This document shows, in pieces, positions 1-12,759 of a DNA stretch of 64,000 bases. Numbering within the stretch: position 1 is the first letter of the stretch; each line of letters starts with the position of its first letter. Source of the DNA: Phallus indusiatus (taxonomy: Eukaryota > Basidiomycota > Agaricomycetes > Phallales > Phallaceae); assembly GCA_027605045.1 (NCBI GenBank), contig JAQFWX010000021.1, positions 248,001-312,000 of the forward strand. Direction: 5' to 3'. The position numbers and the translations under genes were made by a program. Under the pieces are notes generated by a model. The model saw nothing but the letters and a program-made list of their open reading frames with translations. It had not been told where the DNA came from and made no database searches.

Positions 1-3000
1 CGACCAGGCGGGAACTGCTTGGTGGCCACTGCGGAACAATTAAACGTTTTCCCCAACTCCTATCTGCTTCCATACATTCAATATATCATTTATCGCTTGA
101 AATCCATTGGTGAAAATGAGAAAAACCATCTTTTTGCCACCTGTAGTTCCCACGTGTATTTGAACTTTCTCCAATACCTTGTTCCTTCAGTAGAGAATAT
201 CGCTCTTCCCCCTCTGAACTTTCCACCAAGTAAATCCCCTTCAACCTTTCATCCTATCCTCAACATATTATGCGACAAAACGCCCATTTATAATTTTCCA
301 TTAGGGCTTGAGGGGATTTTCGCTACACAATCCGCTTCCTTCCCCAATTCTCCAGGAAGACATGGGCCTTTCCTCGAGCTCAACAACTCATTCATCACAT
401 AACTAATATGTCTATGACAAGCGGAACTGTTATTTTTATCTCTCCATGTCGTTATATGCCTCCCATCGTTCTACATGATCGCCCCAGCCACTAACAAATC
501 CGCTGAGCAATGTATCGACTTCCAAACTCACTTATTCAAAATATTTATCTACTTCCTCGACATCTTCAACATCACCATCTATGGTTCAGCTACCCTATTA
601 CCCGTTTCATAACTCACCGCTCGCTATGATTATCCTTTCAGTTCGTTCACTGTCGAGCACATACGCCGCCCTCTTCCGAAATTCTTTCGCCCCAGCCGAT
701 CTCTTGACCAGACGAAAAACCATTTATTCCGGAATGTCAGGATATTCGCTCATGCTGTTGTATATTTTCGGCGTCGTAGGAGCCTTCATCATGATCCGTG
801 CTGTAGTCAATGTCGTACCTTCCCCCTCGTCGTCTTCCACCAGCAACAGCATTTCACCATTATCCGCATGACGCTTCACAATTTGCGTAGTGCTCTCAGC
901 CGTTCCTAGATAGTCGAGGGTCTTAGGATAATAGTTTGAGAAGACGCATCTTGAAGTTCTCATCCAGCTGGACTTCCGACAGAGCGTGCGTGTCATGTAC
1001 AAACAACGTCCCCTCACTTACGTCTAACTGTTCTTTAGGTCTGTCAGACATCAGCACTAGTCGCTAGGGAGCTTCTAGTTGGTCTCCTATGGGTGGTGGT
1101 TGGGTGTTTGTTGGCGACCGGAGGGCATATGCAAGAAGGATTATAGTATACTGGGGTCGCAAGCTCATTGACAGAGCGAGTCTCATGCTCTCGCCTCCAG
1201 CGTTATAGACTCAACTCAAAGTTCGTTTATATTTTCACGTAGGGAGGTATTATCATCGTATACATCTTCTCATTGAATCTGTAGTCTGATGTGGTAAAAA
1301 GCAGCTCGTCGTACTGTGCGTTTGCGCGGAAAGACACTTGCTTCTTCAAGGTGTCTCTCATACTTGTACGATCTACTATTTCGGACATCTTTGTTGACAT
1401 TCTATTGAAATATAAACTATCTCCGTTCACAGTTGTGTCATCTCTCTATAGTTTTATTACCCTGTATCCTAAATCAGACGCAAAACTCTTTACAGCTCCT
1501 AACGTTGGTAGCAAGTGTAGCAAAATATCTAATGTAGAATTAGTGAGAGTAGAGGGATTTAGTCATGCAGATTTAGTCATGAGCGGATTTTTTATTTGAA
1601 AATAAAAAATTAATCGAACTCAAAGGCCCAAGACTCAAGCGGTACTCTTACGCATTTCTGCTTGTTCTAGTAGTAAACCCATGATTATTCCCAAACAAGC
1701 CTAGAATTATACGGCGCGGCTTTCAGGGAATTCTTGCCATATAGAGGAGCGTATTTGATAAGTTATAATGCAATGGTTCTTTTCTTTCATATTCGAGAGC
1801 GCCTGTTTTTACGCCGTTTCTTTCGAGGGGGTGATACCAGTCGGCCGCTTTTAGCACCCTAAAGAATGGGTGGCTCGTCGGCAGTCGAAGGTCCCAGATC
1901 TCAGGGGTAAATTGCAAAGCCCTTTTTTCTCCTTCCTCAATTCAGTATTATTTTCCGTAAAAAAACAAAAAGACATCTTTCTTTATCGTCTATCGTCGGC
2001 AAAGCGGGGACACTACGAGGATCTACCATCCACGATCTCAGCTACATGACGCCACTTTCTTTTACGTATATCCCTTGCCTTGTACAAGGCACCTGCGTGT
2101 TCTTTTTGAGAACATGTCTAAGTGACTTGGATAACCATGACGACGCCGAATGTCAAAAACTTCAATTACGATGCGACAATGACCGGGAATTTACCCAAGA
2201 AAGGTTCCACGGTGCGATATGAATAAGCGAAGTCACCACACATATCTGAAACGGTAATTTAAATAAAATATATTGTATACATCAGTGCTGGATTCTTCAA
2301 ACGGTGCATGTCGCCGAGTCTGCCACCCACTAACTATGGTCGTGATTTGACTTAAAAAAAATTACCCGCCGCGTGGCTTTGAACTCGTGTCTTCTGAACA
2401 TTTATTCAATTGCAGAAAAAAATAATAACTGCAAGTACTGAACTTCCGCGTTTCACAAATACTGAAAAAATTATGAGCTGGTCTGATTTGTCGATATCTT
2501 TCTGGGACGAAATGTGTGCATGCGTCATCCAACTTGTGTTCCGTTTTTGAGCTCCGAACCAATATAAACCGCTTAGATACTACAAGCCACCAAGCTCAAA
2601 ACCCGAGTTTCATCTTTTATATCATTCACATTTAAATTATATTAATATTTTCCTCTTGATAAATTTCATATTGAGATATTACCCCAGTTTATGCATCCCT
2701 TTGAGGGAAGGAAGGAATGCTTGGCCAAGAAGCATTAGTGATTGGCCCATCGCGGAATCGTGATTCGGGAAAAACATGCCGTGGACTTGAAACCGCTCTA
2801 CCAAAAACTGTATCTAGTATTCCCGCCGTATCCTAATATTTTTCTTCGCAGTTTGGATTAAATCCTGATTTCTCCGAATCATCGGGTTTATGTTATATTA
2901 ATCTGGAATTCACATGACTCACAAAGGTGAGGCGGGCGTCGCGGGACCGAGCCGCCCCGCGCCACCGAAGCACGTCGGGGTCGGGAGCAAATTAAAGGCA

Positions 3001-6000
3001 GCTTTTGAACCAGGCATTCCCCGAACCAGTGCGCTCCACACTCGAATTCAGGGCAAAACCTTACGTGCATATTTATTTTTCCCATAATTCTGCCAGAGCA
3101 CAGCCATATTGCGCCTTCTTTAGGACTCGGTTTATAGTTTGACGTGGGCCGCCTTACGCGCTCACCGCGTGTGACTTCGACCAGTAATTGATACCACCTA
3201 GGGATACTTCGTCAGGAGGCGGCCATTTTCATTGGCTCTTTTGCCACAAATTAGCATTTCGTGTTCCTCCTTAGCCTAATTAACGAACAAATCAAATAAT
3301 AAACAAAATATAATCAACATTATACGAACATGAGAAGTTCACTAAAATGTTCATGGGATACCCCCCAATCATTTCGTTTTCATCCCCTGCCACTTCATTC
3401 TCCCGAAACAAAACCCTCCCATAACTGTTAACATACTCGGAATTTATTGGAAAATTCTTCTTTGAAATCACGCTTCAAATTGGTCAAATTCAACGGATTT
3501 AGAAGTATTTACCGTATCTACATCAACCTTCCACGTTCCTGATAACACTGAGCCCCTGTTACCACAAAACAATAAACGAACGAAGTGAAAAAAGGTATGC
3601 AAAAAATCCCTGAACTTCCTAATATACTTCTTTTTTTCAGCCTACATTCCACCATATATGCTTCGTCAATTTCAATCCACTAACAAGTCCACTGCTGCCG
3701 AAATCGAGATCCAACGTTCAAAACGTTTCGCAGACGGGTTTTCATGGTCTTGGTTTACGTCTTTCAAATATAGAATTCACTGATGGACTGAAAGTAGGTA
3801 ATAATTCTATTGGCTTTCTTTATCAGAACTTTAGTTCGCGCGCTCAATTTTTGGAAACACTCGGTTTGTTCCAATGGAAAGGGAAGGCCTCGTGCCCTGT
3901 GAAAGACACTTTTCGAACATCTTTCCCCCCCATTTACTATCTCAAACCTCCCCCTCAAATTTGACGTCCCTCACCGCATTCTCGCACCAAGAAACGACGA
4001 AGAAACAGCGCCCAATATCTCTCGCCCCCACGGACGTTATCGTGCAAGACGATGACTCCAGCCACAAACGTACAAACATTCCATTATTGCCCTTGCAAAA
4101 TCACTCCGTTTTTCACTCTCTTCACCCTTAACATACACCCAACGGCCTCACCCTTGACGACGATCAACACCCATTCCAATTTGCGCCCAACGCCCAAGCC
4201 ACATGCCGGCATTATCGCCCCTCGTCATCCTCAATGAAGATTACCTTCCTGAGGACGTCAGCAGTACATTCTACATCTTCAAACCTCACGGACAAGATTG
4301 TCTTAGTAGATCATGATACGCTGGAGAAGTGAGAAGAGCTCCCGTCTCGCCGCTGCCTGGCACTGGCCCACAGGATGAGCCTACATAGTCGTACGCTGTG
4401 TTGTCAACGTCAACGGGACTCTGAAATCCTTATACCACAGCGGTTGCCACGCTCTATGGCACGGTTAATAGCCAAGAAAAATGACAACAGCAGGCTCGCA
4501 GGAGGAAAGAATCTCATCTGCCCTCCGGACGTCGTGTCGTATGTCTCCTTCTCCTGTGCTGTACCCATGTGCTCACTTTTCATCTCTTTCTTTATAGGTC
4601 TAGCTAGCTTATTGTCCAAGTTTTATTTGGATATTAAGACAACATTCTTCGAGAAGAACTATCCGTTGCGAAGGAGCCGTCTTGTGGCACCATTCAAGTC
4701 AGCCTGGAAGAAGTGCATCAAACGCATGATTCACCACTGAACGTCAGGTATTATGACTGATTTTATATACTCTATCTTTGAACTTACAGATCCTCATTGT
4801 AGCTACGCAATTGATTGGTTTGTTCTTCTGCAGATTCGTTCTCCAAAGGACACGTGAGGTGATGGCACGGATGACAGGTTGACAGGTATAATACCCTCTA
4901 CCGCGTGTGCGTCCTGTCTTCCCATGACTGATTGCTGTTTTTATATTACATATAGACGTGAATATATCTTATTCTACGGAAATACTGGCCAACCCGAGAA
5001 AGCACGCTAGTTATTCAACGATGTTCGGGAAGGCGTGCACCTAACCCTAATCGATACTTTTGGCCAAGAGTTTATCACAATCTCCTTTTGAGATTTAACT
5101 ATAATACTCCTAAGGATATAGCGAACGATATATCCGCAGCTATGAAATGTCTATCTCAAATCACCGCTGATAACACTGCCTCTTAAAACAGCCCACTCCG
5201 CAACCTATACAAAACTAGACGCTCTCCCACAATGAAGAGGAACGTTATAACGACTCCTGAGACCAATCATGACACGTCAAGCTCACGATGACCTTCAACG
5301 TTATCCACCTGCAGCTCCCCACTGGACGACGCCCCTTCATCGGCATCGTTGCGCGGCGTGCCGCGTACCCAAGTTGAACCAGCACCAGCACCAGCTATAG
5401 AAACTTCCAGGTCACAATACATCCAGGTTCGTTCCCAGTGCTCGCGCAATGACGCATGACCCCAAAATCTGGCACTGGAGACTCACGACGTTGCCACGAC
5501 ACATAAAACAATGGACAAAGGCTGACGCTGACGTGTTGACGACCTCTCTTCAGGAGGCAGCAGTCTGTGGCAATAACAACGACTTATGTACCTTACAATG
5601 CCTTCTTTAGGTGAGTAAATTGACCTTCATTGATATATAAATGGCAAGGGCTAATTGGCGCGTATGTAGGTTCTTGTTGTGAAAATCTATACTAAGAGAG
5701 ATGGCGATGCGACTCCTCTCACCACAATGGCACGTGCGCTCTTGATCGCACTAAAGCTGAACAATTGACAATGTGCTGTCAACAAACATGATCCGAAGCG
5801 CGAAACGTTATTTAAGCTCGAAGACTTTTCATTGGTAAATCCTCTTCACTACGGACTATACTTAAAGGGGATTCAAAGCTGATTGGCGTGCTAGGTACTA
5901 CTAGGAATATCCTGATGCAACGGTTCACCGAAATCAAAGCACACAGCAAAGATGCTGCGGGAGTCTAGTCAGCAACACTACGAGTATGAAGAACTGATTG

Positions 6001-9000
6001 CATGGCGCGATGAACAAAGGATCCGAGCACGCCCGTCACTCGGATTCTGAATTAGCAGCGGGACTCGATTCTCATGAGCGGTAATCTCGTCATTCAACCT
6101 AAAGAGAATAAAAGCTAATCGTAGATACGCAGAGGAACTTCTGTTTCAAATTTCAATTAATCGTTTTCATTCATAATCAACTACGTGGAACCTCAAGAAA
6201 GCATGTGGTCGACAGAAGCAATATGCAGGAGAAGGACTCTCGGAAGTGCCCAAGGTCGTTAAGGGTCCAGGCTATAATCGACAGATTGTCAATTTACATG
6301 TCAGTAATCCACTTTCATATTATCGCCGTCGCAGTTCTATTAAAAGCGTTTCAAATGATGCAGATCTACATAACTTCCCGTGCCACGAGACTGTTCATTA
6401 ATTCACTCGTGGACCCTCAAGCGGCACTTGCATCTGTCAAGTACCAGGCTTCGCTGAACCAGAGATGGAAACTCCGTACTCCCAAAAAAGAAAAAGATTT
6501 ATTTGAAATCCACAAGGCCGCGTCAAAGCTTGATCACTTCTCAAAGCTCCAATACTAGGGATCGATCTTGCAAGAATCCACTTCGCAGAACCGTGCAACT
6601 TGAAATCAGCAACCAGACCAGGGTGAGTTCCTCCCAAGAACCTCCCGCATTATCGAAAGATGTGATTTCTGATCGTTCGCTGCCAGATTGAAGATTAACG
6701 TCGTCGAACAATATGATCTTATGATGAAAACCACCCCGACGTCCCTCTTCGCAACGAGATGCACATGCATGAATGGATGAAACTTGAGAAGCATTCCCAG
6801 ATTGCAACTCTACGAAGACCGTGGATGAACGAAGTCATATGACCAATCAACCAGTTGCCTAGCTCTCAACCTACATGATAGACCTCGCACATTAGGGACG
6901 TCGGAACGAAGAAACGAAGGGGAATGTTCAACCTTACTACGATGGTCCATACTTTTCATTCTCCTTCACACTTATTCTTTTTTTCCGCCTAACCCTCCCA
7001 AACAAAGAGAGAGAAAAAAGAAACGGGATAATATTCTTGCCACCCTCACCTTCACGTTTCATTTCTTCGGTTTTATTTCATTTTTCATTAATATTATTAT
7101 GAACGTCACAGTGTATCATGAAAGGGAATAAAGAAATAGAGAGAGAAAATAACGAAAGAAGAATATCATTTACTTCCCATATGTCCACGCGACTGAATAC
7201 GATATTTGCGGGCTCGCGGTCCAAAGCGGTCTTTGTTTCCCCCCTCCTTCGTTAAGAAGATGCTCCACTGGCAGCTTCGACTCTGGTCAAGAGAAGCCTG
7301 AAAAGGAGAAGGCGCGAGCGGATGTGAATGCGTTGCAAGACGTAAGACAGAGTGACACCGATTTTCTTTTTTTAATTATTATTGAGAAATGTCAGTTTCA
7401 TCCGGGTCCGCTCGTCTTCAGCGTACACAGTTGAGAGAGGAGTGGGGAAAATCGGAAGAAGGGAGCGGATAAATTGGGGATTGTCAAACAGTGCATTCGT
7501 GAAAGGGCTGAGAGTGGCAAGATAAAGTTGGTCGATCTACGATTCTTTTAAAGATCTTTTTTTTTTGCATATGATGTTGAACAGAGTGACTATTGATCAC
7601 GACGGAGACATACTTACTACTCGAGGTACCTATCACGCGCCCCCCACCAAAACGGGTTTCATCCACCTATATATCATCATCAATTTTTTACAATAGAAAA
7701 AAAAATTAAAGATGATAGTCCCCCCATCCAAAATTTTTTGTGAAAGGAGTTATTCGATATGCAAGATTGAAATTAACCGCTTATTTATTATTACTCTAAG
7801 TGATATAGGAAAGCGGAGATTACTACTCACCACATTAAAAGAAAGAGCTCCATGCTTTCAAGGATCGACTCGCTCGCCCAGGTGGGTTCTCTGCAACGCC
7901 ATAGCCCACGCCCGGACCATGATCACGGTCCCCGTCCATCATATTGCGGCTTGATTAGCACTGACTCAGTCGGTCCCGGCGTAGTGAATAGTCGTTACCA
8001 AGAAAGCGATCTACTGCTATAGAAAGGTTAGAAGATTTTCCGTTACCTTGTTTTATTTAGACTCGAACTCCGAGGTCTAGAGCATTCAACAGAATTGCAA
8101 TACATTACAATTGCACAGTAATGTACATATTGTTGTGACGACGGGCTTGAAGACGCGGCGGATACTTACTACGAATAGAATATTTTTTTTAGTATTGACA
8201 AGCGCGTCGGATGACAGGTTTGTAAGCGCTCTGCAGCAGTGCCCTTAATCTGGTGCGAAATTCATCGGCAATAGACACAAGCCAAGTATATATTTTCGCT
8301 TTTTATATATCGTATTCCTTTTTTTCAAGTATGCGAGGAACTTTTGTCCGAATCTAACGCAGTTTTATGTGGATAGATCTGAGATTGCGATGGCTTAAAC
8401 CTTGTATATATTTGTTCGTTAAATAACTCGATGTTTGTTCTTCCGCTTGCGGATACTGCATCCTTGACATTTGCCTGTATCCACTGCGAGTATAATGTGC
8501 ACGGCGAGGGGGTAATTACACCCCGCCGGGCATGGTCGTGGGTGGGTTGATGTGAGTGACGATCATGCATCTTTTGGGACTAGTTCAAAAGGGTCGAAAG
8601 AGAGAAGGAAGAAGCAGAAGAATACCATGTCCATATGATCAAGTTATGTGATATGTACTTCATCTGCCCAAGTAATAATGTATGATAAGTCACTTTTTGC
8701 GACGGTGATCAAACAAAAACTCGGACTTAAGAAATGCGCGCTCCCGCAAGCTTAACAGGGTAATTCACCCGAAACCAGCATTGAAAGCCTAGCGTCATGC
8801 TTTGAAGTATAAATTTTTTTTCCTTGATGTTTTGGCGTGGACCTGAGGCTACATATAGAAAGCTGTGTGCTGGGCGCTGAAATAGGCGCCCTTTCCGTGA
8901 CATAGTCCGCATTGTTCCGTAAACACGAACGAAGAATAATTTTTGATGATTTGAATGGGTTAACCAACACGCTATGTATTTATTTATGTACCACTGACAC

Positions 9001-9662
9001 AACTAATTTTCCTGTTTAGATGAATGAATCGTTCTTAGAGAAAAAGAAAAAGAAACACAGTTCGTACAATCGCAATGGCAAATAATGGCTTCTTTATCAC
9101 AGAAGCAAAGCAGCGCAACAAGCAAGACATATGCTGCATAGCAATTCAGTTATCTGGGCTGTCTACTTGACTTTTTAGTTTCATTCCGCGCGACGGTCAG
9201 GTGGAAAAAAAAGTACCAAAACTTATGAACAAGTACGACATCAAAAGCTGTGTCCACCATCAGATCTCAATCTCTGGAACGGTGAGAAAGTTACTTCTTA
9301 GCCGAATTAAGTACTTACGATTACTTGTCATTTTTTTTCTTTGATTATTTTCCAGAGAATTAAATTTTTCGTCGCTTGGTCTTGTCTCGTTCCATGCCGA
9401 ACTCCTGGCCAACGTAAAATTCTTCCTCATGTGTTTTTGCAGAGATTTCGATTCAAATTAACCAGGAAATTGGATCTTAACTTGTCCGTTTTCATACAAA
9501 GATGGATGACGACGACTCTTATTTGAAGTCGGTGGTTTTTTTCCCCAAGTTTCGCTGCCCTCTCTTCCTCTCCGTCCTCCCCTCTTTTTTTCCATCCTCG
9601 TCGTTGCTTCAATCGCTGTAGCTCTTCATTCGCATATCTTCTTCACCGTCGTCACCGTTTCC
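1..9662. other. gene-poor stretch with degraded coding fragments
   Basis: I find no gene model that survives splicing and phase checks here. Open frames are short and most begin at TTG or GTG. Two minus-strand pieces look protein-like: about 724-960, an acidic stretch ending near residues VEDDEGEGTT, and about 1227-1550, where a coherent frame continues upstream through an in-frame TAG. A plus-strand frame at 4375-4740 could be a remnant with one intron near 4540-4600. The rest is AT-rich with poly-T runs. I saw no tRNA, rRNA or terminal-repeat structure. It may be old transposon debris or a gene desert; I cannot tell which. Confidence 0.4.
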
Positions 9663-10679
9663 ATGACACAATTGCCCTACTACTCCGACGATTCGTCTTC
9701 TCCATCCGGAGAGCCCGTTCAACCGGCAACCCTTACGCCACCCCACGTCTACAAAGCCATCCTTCCCAATGTCATTGAAGAAGACCTCGACTCCTATATC
9801 TCATCCTACAAGGACGACAGCCTCAAATACGTCTGCAACTATCCCGTCTGTAAAGGCCGTCGTGACTCCAAGACGAAGCAGCACCTCTCAATTGCTGTTT
9901 TTACAAGCAAAAGCAATGCTCGTAATCACGTCAGGCGGGATATGAACATCGTTGACGCGTTTAAATGTAGCTGGTACGCGGACACCGTCTCAACGCTTCC
10001 TCTCGCATGCTCCAAAACTGACTGTTTATTTTTTTTCTTTCTGTTCTTTTTCAGCGGTCAGACATTTAGCTCGGAAGATAGCGCCAAGCGCCATTGCAAT
10101 ACAAAATCAGCGGGCAAAGTACACGAATGCCCTGAATGGTGCGTACGCAGTTGCGGCTAAATTAGCTCGTTTCGCTAAAACCGCGAAAAAAAGCACCGGC
10201 TGATCAGACTTTGTTTTTTCCTTTTTTCTAGTGGTCATGGCTTTGAAAGAAAGGATTACTGGGAAGTGCACGTAAAAGAGAAGAAATGTCGAAGAGCGAA
10301 CAGAATCACCCCACCGCAACAACTTCCGCCTCCACCACCATCTTCGTCATCCCATTCCCATTCTCATTCTCCGTCACACTCTCACTCTCATCCCCATTCC
10401 CCAGCTGAACTTCAACATCACTCATTTCACGTCCGGTCCACCCATTATTCACCACCCCAATACACTACTCATCTAGGTTTAATCGACATGCATCCGGCAG
10501 CGCCGTCATCACCACTATCGTATAATCATTATAATAATTCCTCATACCACCATTCTTCTCCGCAGTGCGGCGTCATGCAAATGCATTATTCAAGCACACA
10601 TATGGACTACGGCATGCACCACAACCATAGCCATCATCACGCAAACGCTTACGCATCTTGCTCGGCTTCTTACTATTAA
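9663..10679 (+). CDS. C2H2 zinc-finger protein with His/Ser-rich tail
   Basis: Three exons (9663-9973, 10055-10138, 10232-10679) give 280 aa. Both introns have GT-AG ends and matching phases. The start is the first ATG of the frame after a pyrimidine-rich leader. The protein has an acidic Pro/Ser-rich N-terminus, a first widely spaced Cys/His module around residues 58-95, then two compact fingers (CSCGQTFSSEDSAKRHC and CPECGHGFERKDYWEVH). It ends in a low-complexity Ser/His/Pro tail with many HS and HH repeats. Each intron interrupts the second cysteine codon of a finger (TG|C and TG|T). The same positions, and the same 84-nt middle exon, recur in the zinc-finger genes at 37.2 and 41.6 kb, so the three form one family. 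A nuclear DNA-binding role is inferred from the fingers; targets are unknown. The His-rich tail might also bind metal. Confidence 0.85.
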
Positions 10680-11510
10680 TTCCCCCCTTTCGTCTCAGAA
10701 CCAAAAAATAAGTCAAAGTCATTTTTATCTCTCGTCTTGCTGCTCTTCATTGTCTTTTCATTGTCTTTTCTCTCTGCCTTTGTTTTGTGTCCAAATTAAA
10801 AAGAAGAATTTCCTCCTTCGACCTTTGCTCTTTTTTTTGTTTTCTTTCCGTCCAATCTTCGATTTCCTTTGTTTTCTTTTTCATCACCCTTTAAAAAACT
10901 AACTCATTATCTTACGCCAAGTCTTTACTTCTAGTCTTTAATATCCCATCCTTTCGACAACTCTTTTTTAATTAATCATCGTCATCACCCATCATCATTC
11001 ATCATCATTCCATATCTCACTTAAATTTCTCTCTCTTCAATCAGCCCTTTCGCCTTTCTCAAATTGCAATCTGGCAAATGAAAGTAATAACTGTATTATT
11101 AGCACAGCGCAAAATACATCCCTTATATATACAAGCTATCGAATGCTCATGCTTTGTCATTTTTGATATAGTAGTCGCACAATATAATACAGAACTGTAA
11201 ATTTGAATTCTCATTTGATATTTGAATTTGAAACTTTTCAAATTATTAGAAGGAGAGAAAAGGGGCGACTTTAAAGATACATGAGATACTTTATATTAAA
11301 ATACATAGAAAGCGTTATAACATGCATGTATGTATGTACGAACGTCCGGGGCGTAACAATGACAATGACAATGAAAGAAGCATAAATGGCACCGAATGAA
11401 GAAGGACTCGGAGAAGAAAGGTTACTGCAGTAAAAGTGTAAAGTAAAACGAAACCCGTGATCAATGAGTATGTTCATTACGAATCATTAGAAAGAAGACG
11501 ACCAAAGCCG
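10680..11510. other. convergent intergenic region, pyrimidine-rich
   Basis: This is the space between the 3' ends of the zinc-finger gene and the convergent membrane-protein gene. About 10685-11060 is strongly CT-rich on the plus strand with repeated TTTCTTTT and ATCATCATTC runs, as expected of a 3' untranslated region. No ORF with coding character is visible. Confidence 0.5.
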
Positions 11511-12741
11511 TCAATCAGGAACTGGATTTTCATTATCATTTTCGATATTGGGTCGTGACGAATAAGGGACAGGTGGTGGCTGACTTGGACTGGGACTCTG
11601 GTTGGGACTCTGGCTTTGCCCCTGACCCTGATCTGAATTTGGATTTGAGCTTTGATTTTGGCTTTGCGGCTGAGCATCTTGATTTTGACTTTGAGGAACA
11701 GAAACTCCACCACCGCCACCGCCACCTTCGGAATTCCCTCCAGCAGGCAAATAATTTGGCAAAAAAGCAACAGCCTGATATCCAGGCGGTGATTTCCCAG
11801 CTTCGTGATAAGCAGGCAACTCCTCAAGCGCGATGCTGCCACCTCCATCAGACCCTCCTCCTCCCCCTCTTCTCCGTCCTCCTTCATCGACGTCAGCTCC
11901 TCTAACGCGCTGGTGATGATGATGTTGATGAGAATGATGACGGTGATGGTAAGGTCGCGTTTCATGAACCAAGGTCCCGTCTCGATGTACTACTGGAACA
12001 AGTCCGGTGCTTAGGAAAGATGTAGATAAGATAATCGGATGCGATTGCCTACGGCCGTGTTGACTTCCCAAGGGTGCACCGGAAGTCCTCAGGATCGAGG
12101 GTGATTCCAGACCCGAACCCGAACCTGCACCTAGTCCTGGAAATCCAGGCCAAATCCTGCCATTGTCACCGCCTTCTTCAGGTGTTCTTGCTTGACGGCG
12201 TCTACGTTTGAATTTTGAGCAGGTATATCTGCCAAACAAAAATTGTCAGTATTGTTTTTCACAATTGTAGTATAATTTAGACCCTAACCTCCAAGCCATG
12301 ATCGACGAGAGTAGGCCCACCGCGATAACGGCAAAAATCCACATTAGGACTGTCTTCCAGGTTCAACGTCGTGTTCAGGGGTATTGCATCGCGAGCATTT
12401 CACCAATAAAATATATTCGATCAGGAACGTTGTAAACACAAACATGAACAGAACAATACCACACAATATGTAAACAGACATAATTAGTGTTAAGTTCTGG
12501 TGGTCTCCTTGAGACGACTTACCTGAGAAATACCCCGTCTGGTAGGTGGCGAAGCCTCTGTTGGCATCGGGAAGAGATTGCTAAATGTAGATGAAGTTGA
12601 ACTAGTAGTCGAGCTGACTGGACTACCAGTAACCGAAACCAAGGACGTAACATTTGAGTCAAGCGAAGCTCTCGTCAAAGCTGTCGATCCCGGTGAGACT
12701 GTTGGGCTAAGAGGCATGATACCACTAGCGGTGGAAGTCAT
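11511..12741 (-). CDS. single-pass membrane protein, Ser/Thr-rich outside, PY-motif cytoplasmic tail
   Basis: The last three exons are clear: 12741-12523, 12353-12289 and 12228-11511, with phases 0 and 2 joining correctly (333 aa from the first in-frame ATG). The N-terminal part is Ser/Thr/Pro-rich and probably O-glycosylated. The 65-nt exon encodes essentially only the transmembrane helix (WIFAVIAVGLLSSIMAW), followed by a stop-transfer run (KFKRRRRQ). The cytoplasmic tail is Gly/Ser/Pro/Gln-rich, has a His cluster and contains LPAY and PPGY, which resemble Rsp5/Nedd4-type WW-binding PY motifs. The frame stays open upstream of the ATG to an acceptor-like TAG near 12840, so a signal-peptide exon may be missing from this model. 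Family and function are not recognised. It is organised like the gene at 45.3 kb. Confidence 0.65.
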
Positions 12742-12759
12742 CGTTCCTTCCGTATACAA

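Noticed and set aside
8060..8120. B-box-like GTTCGAGTC on the minus strand, possible tRNA
   Set aside because: The flanking bases do not form a T stem and no acceptor or anticodon stems could be built.
12490..12759. 89-codon frame as a stand-alone gene beginning at 12759
   Set aside because: The start is TTG, and the last ten codons run past a good donor into an intron. It is an exon of the membrane-protein gene.
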